Positions 23,340 to 35,700 of a stretch of DNA of 64,000 nt are shown here, piece after piece. The notes below the pieces were generated by a model. That model made no database searches and was not told the DNA's origin. It saw only the letters and a list, made by a program, of their open reading frames with translations. Position 1 is the first letter of the stretch; every line of letters starts with the position of its first letter. This DNA comes from Tubiluchus corallicola. Its lineage: Eukaryota; Priapulida; Priapulimorpha; Priapulimorphida; Tubiluchidae. The stretch spans positions 1 through 64,000 of the forward strand of contig JAQGDQ010000884.1 of the NCBI GenBank assembly GCA_030141605.1, given 5' to 3'. Made by a program: the position numbers and the translations under genes.

Positions 23340-25040
23340 CACTGCTGTTTGAGACTAAGTCGACGTACAGTTATCTACAGTGGACATACAAAATTAGACT
23401 CGTGTCAGGATTACAATGTGAGGATTGTACTTTGTTGGTAGATTGTTCACATCAAGTTGCTAAAAGCACTTTAGTGTTGTGCAATGCGCAATCCCAGCTT
23501 GTATCAGTAACTCATTAAGATAAGCAAGATAATTGTTATTAAGCTTATGTATTAAGCAGTGTAATTTATTTGAGCTGCATGTGAAAATTCACTTATCTTC
23601 TCTTTTCTCCTTTAAATCAAGTAAAGACTTTATTTTACTTGTGAGAACTGGAAACCACAATTTTGTTAAACATTAGTGAAATGGTGACTGTTATTGGTTT
23701 GTATCATTAATGTTCACATCAAGTAGATTGGTTGATTCCTTTTGTTAAAGATTTGGGCAAAATGTCTTTAGGAGAAGTAACTTCACTTAAATATTAAGCA
23801 ACGTTGTTAACATTTTTTTGTCTGTTTGATAATTTGAATTGTGCTAAGACTGGGTTTTGTCTGTTTTATAAGTTAAACTATGTTATTTAACTCAACCTCA
23901 TTTGGAAATCATAAATGATTAAATGAGACAGTCTCTGTAACTTTATAATTCATTGAATGTAGTTTACATTCATGCAAATCTCTGTCATGAGTATGATTTT
24001 TGCATTGTACGGTTGTTTCTTCTGTTTTGTGTCATTTCTAAAATGTTTGCAGGATAACTTTATTAACGCATCATAAATACGATTCGTAAACTTCATCGTC
24101 TTGTATGTGTCTTGTGTCCGAGTGACCGTTTAGACATTTTAAGTTAGCGTTGCTTTTATGCATGGATAGAATTGATAAGACATGGATTTTCGTCAATGAT
24201 ATAGTCTTTATTTAAACTTGAATTTTGTTTTAAATACAAAAAAAAGCTGCAGCGTGTTAAATTTTCATATGTGCTACAGGTTGACAATAAACAGTAATTG
24301 TTAACCACTCTGATTCTGGTACCTGTGGATCTACAGTAAAATACGCAAAAGTGTAAACGTGTTTTGACTCACATTTCAACTGCAGCAACTTGTACAGCTG
24401 TTATAGTAGATAACATTTTGACCAATGGCATGCCTGGGTTAGTGTTGTACTCCTGCAGGCACATTTAAACAATAGAGTTTTACTAAATTTGCTGTACCAT
24501 AGCACAGCAGCTAGACTATTGGCAACTGTATTTCAGTGTTATATACAGTTAACAAAGCAAATTTCTTTTAACTGTTAGACTACCGTTTAGAAGAACCATA
24601 CAAATACAGACATTTTGCATTTTGTGTGTTTGTATCACTCTTATACTATAAAATTATATCATGTATTTTAACCAAACGGAAGTCAAAGTTACTTCTAATA
24701 CTCTGCACATGTATTAATTATATTATTTATAATTATAATAATTATGTTTGTTATATAAATCATAATAGTGATAAGTATAACTGTCTGATTTTCTCCTATC
24801 GCAAAAAAAAATTACTCAAACTATCTGCAATCTCTAGTAGCCGAGAAAGTTTATACAATTGTCTACAGAGTTGCGTGGGAAAAAATCCTTGTCAGCCATG
24901 ATTAACTGTGTTACTTTTTTTCCTTTACAGCTGAAGTGAGTCAGTTTTGAGCATAGAAACTTGCATTTTCGTAGACTCGTTCAAAAAAGAGTGCTAAATT
25001 TTATACGACTATTACAAGAACATTTATAATGCATAACTGT
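23340..25040. other. Intergenic DNA between methyltransferase copies, no gene seen
   Basis: AT-rich, with no splice-paired exon, tRNA or element end recognised. The only longer open frame (24,626-24,901) has compositionally random sequence and no family similarity that I recognise. Confidence 0.45.
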
Positions 25041-25476
25041 AGCGTGAAATTACTGCTGGGAAGGACCTGTCCTATACTGCAAATGTACATGGTTCTCTTG
25101 TGAAATTATGACTACATGGATCGATAGTGAAATTACTGCTGTGAAGGACCTGTCCTATACTGCAAATGTACATGGTTCTCTTGTGAAATTATGACTACAT
25201 GGATCGATAGTGAAATTACTGCTGTGAAGGACCTGTCCTATACTGCAAATGTACATGGTTCTCTTGTGAAATTATGACTCTACATGGATCGATAGTGAAA
25301 TTACTGCTGTGAAGGACCTGTCCTATACTGCAAATGTACATGGTTCTCTTGTGAAATTATGACTCTACATGGATCGATAGTGAAATTACTGCTGTGAAGG
25401 ACCTGTCCTATACTGCAAATGTACATGGTTCTCTTGTGAAATTATGACTCTACTTGGATCGATGGTGAAATTACTG
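25041..25476. repeat. 83-85-bp tandem repeat, about five copies
   Basis: Near-identical units begin gtgaaattactgctgtgaag and contain tgtcctatactgcaaatgta, then atggatcgatag. The first two units are 83 bp and later ones 85 bp, owing to a tct insertion. Very low divergence indicates recent expansion. Confidence 0.93.
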
Positions 25477-25861
25477 CTCAAGAAGAATTTGCTATGAAAT
25501 TTTGACTCTAGTCACTCCACATGAATTGGTTGGGAATTTACGAGTAAACTCAGAACGGTTGTGAAATTGTTGCATATCATCTATAAAGTTCTCAAGGTTT
25601 TGCTGAGACGTATGTGAACAACCGAAAAGTAAGCCTAGGTAATTATTCGAAATATGTGCAAAGTGTTTAATGCTGAATATTTTATTGCTTGATACTTGCT
25701 GAAAGTGAGTTTCTGGACAGGATGACTTTCAGCAGTGAAATTGAACAATATCACGGTCACCTCTGCAATCTAACATGCTTTATATGTGTACGGATCTCAA
25801 GCAGTACTTAATGTAAATCTTATATGTTAACATCACTTCAAACATCATTTCTTCTCCTCTT

Positions 25862-26224
25862 TTCCTTCTTCCTATCCCTAATCTTACTATTTTTTCCATT
25901 CCATCATGTCTACTAACCCTAACCTTTCTTTCATGCACTCATCCTCCCCTCCATCCTTTCCTTCTTCCTATCCCTAATTGTACTATTTTTTCCATTCCAT
26001 CATGTCTACTAACCCTAACCATTCTTTCATTCACTCATCCTTCCTTCCCTTCTTTCTTCCTATCAAAAATCTTACTATTTTTTTCCATTCCATCATGTCT
26101 ACTAACCCTAACCATTCTTTCATTCACTCATGCTCCCCTCCCTTCCTTCTTCCGCTCCCTAATCTTACTATTTTTTTCCATTCCATCATGTCTACTAACC
26201 CTAACCATTCTTTCATTCACTCAT
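25862..26224. repeat. 93-96-bp tandem repeat, four copies, with ctaaccctaacc
   Basis: Units share ttccattccatcatgtctac, then taaccctaac, then a C/T-rich stretch. Each unit contains two telomere-like ccctaa words, but these do not form an extended telomeric run. It lies upstream of methyltransferase copy 2. Confidence 0.9.
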
Positions 26225-26235
26225 TTCTGCCACCT

Positions 26236-26382
26236 TAACAAGCCAGGCTTTCAAGGTGTCACACAGCAACTCTTTTATTTGGTTATTTTGACTTCATCAA
26301 CGTTTTTTACCTATACTGTTTCTTTTTGTTTCAATAATATTGTATGTTGATGTATTGTATATGTATTGCTGGAGTGAAATAA

Positions 26383-26424
<42 letters not shown>
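26236..26424 (+). mobile_element. Possible LINE 3' end with (ATTG)n tail
   Basis: A short sequence with an internal inverted motif (aagccaggctttcaaggtg) leads to gtgaaataaattgattgatt and about ten ATTG units. This is the arrangement of a CR1/RTE-type 3' UTR plus simple tail. No coding part remains, so assignment rests on the tail architecture. Confidence 0.4.
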
Positions 26425-26722
26425 GTAGCAATAGTGATTGTGCTTTCGATGATTAATTTTTGCTGTACAGCTATTTAAACTCTGATTTTGTTGGAAGTGC
26501 TAATACGATAAATATATGTTTAATTTTATCAGTCATTTACATTTTTATTCCTCTTAGTGGTTGTGTGGTGCAGGCCCAATGTACTCCTTTGCTTGGCGGA
26601 GGGGGGGGGCATATAATGCTGTTAAGGTGGCCCTGATTATGTATACCTTGATGACTTGTTACTTTATTTTTTTCAGAGTTACTAAAATCAACAGCTTGCA
26701 TTTCATTTGTAGACATTAGAGC

Positions 26723-29700
26723 ATGGATTGGTACATTAAGCTTTACGAAGGCTCAAGTTTCTCAGCCACGTATGCAAGGTATCGGCCAAGCATGTCTGGT
26801 TGCCTTGTAAGAAAAATAATGGAATTTCTGGATGGTGATTTCAAGGCCGATTCAAAGAACGTAAGTAAATCATTGGTTTTTTTTCTACTGACCATGTTTG
26901 TTAAAACATGCAACACTAATCAGAAAATACTTTTGACGTCTTAAATATTCTGTAATTAAAGTGCGTTAATGACTGTCTTGCAAGTATCTCCCTGCCAGAC
27001 CATCCGGTTCAAGAAAGATTGCGCATTTGCATTTTGATTACAGCACATGTTTCTGCTTAAGAACTTTCAAACGTAGTATTGAATCAACGAAATCAGTGCG
27101 GACCCTTTTTTATGCAAGAAAATTAGATTTCTTCCAATACAGGCCTTCACTTTAGAACAATTTCACTTTATTTTACTTTGAACATGAAGGATTGAGATAT
27201 CTGAGCATTGTTGTTCGATTCCTAAGTGAATTGAGAACCTATGTTAAGACTGTTTATGTTAAAACTTTAGTTAATCGGATTGGACGCCTTTGCTTTTCGA
27301 AGCCACAGCTGAAACCATGAAATTCTTTCAGTGTCTAAACATCTATAAGCGTTTTTCATTTTTTTCCCTAATTTTTCTGATTTTTTTGTTACATTTTAGA
27401 TGAGCATAAAGAGCTCACGTAGTTCTCTTGTAATTTAATAATTTAAACCTGTAATTTTTTGCAGAAGATATTTGATCATGCCGTTGACGCTGGTTGCGGA
27501 ACTGGTCAAAGCACCCGAGCTTTTGCTCCGTATTTTTCAAACATAACAGGTAGTCATATATGTGGCTTCTAGTAAATGAGCTTTTTACTTGCCCACCTTT
27601 GCTTTGAAATGTGAGTGTATCAATGTCAGTTTGTCTGATATCCTAATGTCTAGTAGTGAAGCATTAGTTTGCAAGGTAGGCGTAATGTATTTTAATCATT
27701 AGTGGTAAATTTTATTTGGGTTCATTGAAACATAAACTAAGCACGGTAGAGACTTTAATTGAAATCATAAAATTTGCTGAAAACCACTCAGACATGCTAG
27801 GACAAAGACAAGGACAGAAATCTTTTAAAAACCAACATCATAATAGTAACTCAACTGCAGTGGACCGTCTCCAGTGATATTACAGGCTATCAGTTATCAT
27901 CATAATGTGTAACAATATTATCACAGTGCTTAACGACATGGGTAGGGTTAACATATTGTCTGAGAAGAAGACACTTTTTCGCACACTTGTAAGTAGACAA
28001 AAATGACCAGTCTAGGGTCTATTAAAACAATGTAAAATAAAATGCAAATTATAGTCACAAAGTCGCCTGCTTCTTCTTGGCTCTCAGAAGCAGTTACGCT
28101 TGAACTTGACTGAGCCAGAGGCTGAGATCAAGAATACTTTTTTCGACTGCACAAGGGTTGCATTTTGAGATGTTAGCAACATCTTGTATTGAAAATTAAC
28201 GAGCTTTTCTTTCTCTCGTACTATCGTACGCCTCTGCAGTTGGCAACATTCGTATATACTTACAAATTGAGGCAAAACCTGGACGAACCGCTGATTTTTT
28301 GAAAACTGACAAAAAAATTATGTTTCTGTGTGTCATTCTTTATCACCATTTAAGTCAGTCACCAAATACGAAGCTCACTGGCTTAAAATGCTAAAAATAT
28401 ATGTAAGAATCACAAGTCTTGACCAACTATTTGTGTGACAAACTCAGTTTAACAACATTTCTGTATTCCTCTTCACTTTAATTGGTGGGGGCAATAAAAC
28501 TTGCCAATTTATAATTGTTAGGGCTATAAAACTTGCCAATTTATAGGTGTTTGTGAAATACAACTTGCCAATTTATAATTGTTAGGGCTATAAAACTTGC
28601 CAATTTATAATTGTTAGGGCTATAAAACTTGCCAATTTATAGGTGTTTGTGAAATACAACTTGCCAATTTATAATTGTTAGGGCTATAAAACTTGCCAAT
28701 TTATAATTGTTAGGGCTATAAAACTTGCCAATTTATAATTGTTAGGGCTATAAAACTTGCCAATTTATAATTGTTAGGGCTATAAAACTTGCCAATTTAT
28801 AATTGTTAGGGCTATAAAACTTGCCAATTTATAATTGTTAGGCATAAAACTTGCCAATTTATATGTTGGATAAACTTGCCAATTTATAATTGTTAGGGCT
28901 ATAAAACTTGCCAATTTATAATTGTTAGGGCTATAAAACTTGCCAATTTATAATTGTTAGGGCTATAAAACTTGCCAATTTATAATTGTTAGGGCTATAA
29001 AACTTGCCAATTTATAGGTGTTTGTGAAATACAACTTGCCAATTTATAGGTGTTCTAAAGAAAGTATCTATGCAGTCTTTAAAATTCATTAAATGATACG
29101 TGCATACTTTAATTATAAGCTCTTGTTCAGCTGCAACTTGGACGAGTGTTTATGTGTATAGCATTTTATGATAAACCGTGTTTTATTTCACTCATTGACA
29201 TTTACCTAAAGGTTTACGATGTTCTTTTTATTAATATGTTTTCAAGGTATTGACGTGAGTTCTAGTCAAGTAGAAGCTGCTCAACAAAATGAAACATTCA
29301 AGCATATTTCATATAGGTAAGTTTTTTTTTATTTCCTGACAGTTATGTTTGCTAACAGGTAACAACTGCTAATGATTTTTGTTAACATGTTGGTAATTAA
29401 ATAGGTGATATTAATTACACGTCAGAAAACATTAAAACCAACATACGAACATGAAGATTTTATTTCACATTATTTCTGTCATGCTTCGTTTTTGGATTAT
29501 TGCTCTCATGTTACCTATTGTAGGCAAGTGTTCATTTAACAGTTTGCACACTTGGGCAGGCACAGGTGTGGTCATTGCCCTTTGTTGTAAGTCTAGTTAC
29601 ACTGAATTGTTGCAAGTTGTCAGCCTCATAATTTCCATGGGAATTTTTTCCAGTAGAAGATAATCAGTATAAGTAAGAATGAGAACGAGGTGATCATATA

Positions 29701-32700
29701 TACCACTGAAACATATAATTTTGAGAAAATCACTGTTAAAGTCAGCCATTGTTTTTTGTTGCATTTCTTGAAAACATTTGGCAAACGTACAAATGTTTGG
29801 TTTTTACAAAATACAAAAAATTGACATTTGACCAAATATTTGTGTCATTCTACTTTGAAGCATCATAACGTAGTTTTAACTATGCCGACTTAAGGACAGT
29901 TTTGGTTTGCAAGCACACATGTTACTGGTCAAAGATGTCTTATTCAAGGCATTCGTGTCAAGTAACTTCAGAAAATTTAAAGCGAATTTAGAACATTAAA
30001 GCATGTGTCGTACGGCTATATTACTAGGTCAGGAATAGAAATTTGTGTGTGTAATAAATGACCTTAGATGAGTGGTGGTTAAGCTTGCACCTTGAGGGAT
30101 ACCCCAAAAATTGTACTTCATGCTCATATTTTTGTGTAATAATTCATTTTGTATTTGCAGAGTTGGAACGGCAGAAGAGCTGCCTTTTCTAGCAAACAGC
30201 ATTGACTTAGTTAATACCACTCAGGCGGTGCACTGGTTTGATTTTTCAAATTTTTTCACTGAGGTGGATCGGGTTTTGAAGCCTGGTGGGGTGTTGTCAA
30301 TAAATACTTATGGTGTAGTGCCTCGCTTGTACAGCCTTACTGATGACAGCAAGTCCGCCAAGCTGACTGAAATCATGCAAAACGTATGTATGACAAATTA
30401 TTTGTCTTTTCTTCACTGGTTTAGCAATTGTACTGGTTCTGAATATCACAAGTTTGTGCTATTCACCAGCTGGTTTTTACATACTGGTTGAGCATTTGTA
30501 TTGGGTCTGAATATCCCAAGTTTGTGCAATTCACCAGCTGGCTTTTACATACTGGTTGAGCATTTGTACTGGTTCTGAATATCACAAGTTTGTGCTATTC
30601 ACCAGCCAGCTTTTACATACTGGTTGAGCATTTGTATTGGTTCTGAATATCACAAGTTTGTGCTATTCACCAGCTGGTTTTTACATACTGGTTGAGCATT
30701 TGTATTGGTTCTGAATATCACAAGTTTGTACTATTCACCAGCCAGCTTTTACATACTGGTTGAGCATTTGTATTGGTTCTGAATATCCCAAGTTTGTGCA
30801 ATTCACCAGCTGGCTTTTACATACTGGTTGAGCATTTGTACTGGTTCTGAATATCACAAGTTTGTGCTATTCACCAGCTGGCTTTTACATACTGGTTGAG
30901 CATTTGTATTGGTTCTGAATACGTTTGTACTATTCACCAGCACACATACGGTGAGTGTATTGTTCGAATATCCCAAGTTTGTGCAATTCACCAGCTGTTA
31001 CATCGGTTGAGCATTTGTACGGTTCTGAATATCACAAGTTTGTGCTATTCACCAGCTGGCTTTTACATACTGGTTGAGCATTTGTATTGGTTCTGAATAT
31101 CACAAGTTTGTGCTCTTCACTAGCTGGCTTTTACTTACTGGTTGAGCATTTGTATTGGTTCTGAATATCACAAGTTTGTGCTCTTCACCAGCTGGTTTTT
31201 ACATACTGGTTGAGCATTTGTATTGGTTCAGAATATCACAAGTTTGTACTATTCACCAGCTGGTTTTTACATACTGGTTGAGCATTTGTATTGGTTGGTT
31301 CAGAATATCACAAGTTTGTACTATTCACCAGCTGGTTATTCGTTTAGAAAACAAGACAATATCTCACTACCCTAGAACTTGAAAATTTTTTAAAATTTAT
31401 GTTGAAATTTTTCTGTTTCCGGATGCTGTTGTTAAATTCCGGGTAATTCTTGATATATTGAAATATTTTATTAGTTGAGGATTTTTCGTAAGACACCAAA
31501 CATTTATATTGATGAGTGACTAATGATGTTTCAGATTCGTGTGAAGACGCTGAAAGATTATTGGGCTAAAGACAGAGACAAGCTAGATGAGTTTTACAAT
31601 GAATTAGTGATTCCCTATGAAACTCAATGTGCATTCAGGTGAGAGCTTAGTGTCTACAATGTTTTCACATTGTTCACAAAGTTAAGCAGTGCTAGGCCTA
31701 GTTAGTACATATACGAGTGACAGCCATATGAAGAATGTATCACCATTAAACCTTGGTTGAAACACCTCTGATGGTTCAGTGTTTCATCTTGGAGGCACAT
31801 CCTGAATAATAAGCTGTGTCGACAGTGAGTATCTACATTTACCATTAAGTATTGGCTCCCAGCTAGCAGTGACTAGAAAGAAATCTAGAAATGACTATTG
31901 TGCCTGACTGTTGTTACCATCCCCAATGTATTTAAATTTTAGTACCAAACTTGGGAGACAAGAAATGGTAAAAAGTTGGGATACAGCCGGCATTTGAACT
32001 GGGGACATTTTCTTTACAATGCAGATGCTTTTGACCATTTGGACTCTGTGCCTCCCAGTGGTCAAAGCAGACAAAAGTTCATCACTTATAGCTAGTTTCC
32101 ACGTCATTTGAAATAGTGGCATTTCCAAGCTCATATTTTTAAATAGTTCATGCAGTACATTGTCAAGATTAGTGGTGACACCTTTTGGCAATTTTTGTTG
32201 TTAAAGGAGACAAAAGTCATAGCTGCTTCCATGACGATGCCATCATATACAGTACTTGTCATCAGTTATGTAAGTAGCAGTGTCGTAACTGTTGTTGTTT
32301 TCAGAGATGACTGTAAACTTAGTGTCAAATTTGGTGATGAAGACGTTGTAACCATAGCAACTGTAGTAAACTACTTATCATCTTTGACTTCTTATCATAA
32401 CTATTTGAGGAAAACAATGGATACCGGATTACTCCTGAGAATTCAAAACGAGTAAATAAATCATTACCATTTGAAACATAAACATAAACCACAAACATTC
32501 TAAATACTGACATTCAAAAGACTGACATTCTAAATACTGACATTCAAAAGATTGACATTCAAGACTGACATTTAAAAGACTGACATTCTAAATACTGACA
32601 TTCAAAAGATTGACATTCAAGACTGACATTCAAAGACTGACATTCAAAAGACTGACATTCAAAGACTGACATTCAAAAGTTTGACTTTCAAAAGATTGAC

Positions 32701-35700
32701 ATTCAAAGACTGACATTCAAAAGACTGATATTCAAAGACTGACATTTAAAAGACTGACATTCAAAGACAGACATTCAAAGACTGACATTCAAAAGACTGA
32801 CATTCAAAGACAGACATTCAAAGACTGACATTCAAAGACTGACATTTAAAAGACTGACATTTAAAAGACTGACATTCAAAGACTGACATTTAAAAGACTG
32901 ACATTCAAAGACTGACATTCAAAGACTGACATTCTAAATACTGACATTCAAAAGACTGACATTCTAAATACTGACATTCAAAGACTGACATTCTAAATAC
33001 TGACATTCAAAAGACTGACATTCTAAATACTGACATTCAAAAGACTGACATTCAAAAGACTGACATTCTAAATACTGACATTCAAACGACTGACATTCTA
33101 AATACTGACATTCAAAAGACTGACATTCTAAATACTGACATTCAAAAGACTGACATTCTAAATACTGACATTCAAAACTGAGACTGACATTCAAAAGACT
33201 GACATTCTAAATACTGACATTCAAAAGACTGACATTCAAAAGACTGACAATCAAAAGACTGACATTCAAAAGTTTGACATTCAAAAGACTGACTTTCAAA
33301 AGATTGACATTCAAAGACTGACATTCAAAAGACTGATATTCAAAGACTGACATTTAAAAGACTGACATTCAAAGACAGACATTCAAAGACAGACATTCAA
33401 AGACTGACATTCAAAGACTGACATTTAAAAGACTGACATTTAAAAGACTGACATTCAAAGACTGACATTTAAAAGACTGACATTCAAAGACTGACATTCA
33501 AAAGATTGACATTCAAAGACTGACTTTCAAAAGACTGACATTCAAAAGACTGACATTCAAAAGACTGACATTCAAAGACTGACATTCAAAGACTGACATT
33601 CAAAAGATTGACATTCAAAAGATTGACATTCAAAGACTGACATTCAAAGACTGACATTCAAAGACTGACATTTAAAAGAGTGACATTCAAAGACTGACAT
33701 TTAAAAGACTGACATTCAAAGACTGACATTCAAAGACTGACATTCAAAAGACTGACATTCAAAAGACTGACATTCAAAGACTGACATTCAAAAGACTGAC
33801 ATTCAAACACTGACATTCAAATGCTGACATTCAAAGACTGACATTCAAAGACTGACATTCAAAGACTGACATTTAAAAGACTGACATTCAAAAGACTGAC
33901 ATTCAAAGACTGACATTCAAAGACTGACATTAAAAGAATGACATTCAAAAGACTGACATTCAAAAGACTGACATTCAAAGACAGACATTCAAAGACTGAC
34001 ATTCAAAGACTGACATTTAAAAGACTGACATTCAAAAGACTGACATTCAAAGACAGACATTCAAAGATTGACATTCAAAGACTGACATTTAAAAGAGTGA
34101 CATTCAAAGACTGACATTTAAAAGACTGACATTCAAAGACAGACATTCAAAGACTGACATTCAAAAGACTGACATTCAAAAGACTGACATTCAAAGACTG
34201 ACATTCAAAGACTGACATTCAAAGACTGACATTTAAAACAATGACATTTAAAAGACTGACATTTAAAAGACTGACATTCAAAAGACTGACATTCAAAGAC
34301 AGACATTCAAAGACTGACATTCAAAGATTGACATTTAAAAGAATGACATTTAAAAGACTGACATTTAAAAGACTGACATTCAAAAGACTGACATTCAAAG
34401 ACAGACATTCAAAGACTGACATTCAAAGACTGACATTCAAAAGACTGACATTCAAAAGACTGACATTCAAAGACAGACATTCAAAGACTGACATTCAAAG
34501 ATTGACATTTAAAAGAATGACATTCAAAAGACTGACATTCAAAAGACTGACATTCAAAGACTGACATTCAAAGACTGACATTCAAAGACTGACATTTAAA
34601 AGACTGACATTCAAAAGACTGACATTCAAAGACAGACATTCAAAGACTGACATTCAAAGACTGACATTTAAAAGAGTGACATTCAAAGACTGACATTTAA
34701 AAGACTGACATTCAAAGACAGACATTCAAAGACTGACATTCAAAAGACTGACATTCAAAAGACTGACATTCAAAGACGGACATTCAAAGACTGACATTCA
34801 AAGACAGACATTCAAAGACTGACATTCAAAGACTGACATTTAAAAGAGTGACATTCAAAGGCTGACATTGAAAAGACTGACTGACATTCAAAGACTGACA
34901 TTCAAACACTGACATTCAAATGCTGACATTCAAAGACTGACATTCAAAGACTGACATTCAAAGACTGACATTTAAAAGACTGACATTCAAAAGACTGACT
35001 TTCAAAGACTGACATTCAAAGACTGACATTTAAAAGAGTGACATTCAAAGACTGACATTTAAAAGACTGACATTCAAAGACAGACATTCAAAGACTGACA
35101 TTCAAAAGATTGACATTCAAAGACTGACATTCAAAATATTGACATTCAAAGACTGACATTCAAAAGATTGACATTCAAAGACTGACATTTAAAAGAGTGA
35201 CATTCAAAGACTGACATTTAAAAGACTGACATTCAAAGACAGACATTCAAAGACTGACATTCAAAAGATTGACATTCAAAGACTGACATTCAAAAGACTG
35301 ACATTCAAAGACTGACATTCAAAAGATTGACATTCAAAGACTGACATTCAAAAGACTGACATTCAAAGACTGACTTTCAAAAGACTGACATTCAAAGACT
35401 GACATTCAAAAGATTGACATTCAAAAAATTGACATTCAAAGACTGACATTCAAAGACTGACATTCAAAAGATTGACTTTCAAAACACAGAACATTTCCCT
35501 ACTGTACAAGTCTATAAAACTTGCGTTCAATTACTGACGGAAGTTTCTGCACTCGTGCACTTGCAAAAATAATTTGTTTATTTGTTTTTTGATAATAATT
35601 CCTTGTTTATAGTGACAGCACGCCGTTTATGCATCCGCTATATGAGGGGTCTTCTAGCTGAGTCACCAATGCGCATTATCATTGGCTGTTTATTCCGAGA

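Noticed and set aside
25862-26224. Internal telomere track
   Set aside because: The ctaaccctaacc words occur once per 93-96-bp unit and never form a run of hexamers.
32964-34564. Repeat-peptide frames ([10 protein letters not shown] and FKRLTFKR types)
   Set aside because: Products of the 14/15-bp array; no start context, splice signal or non-repeat sequence.
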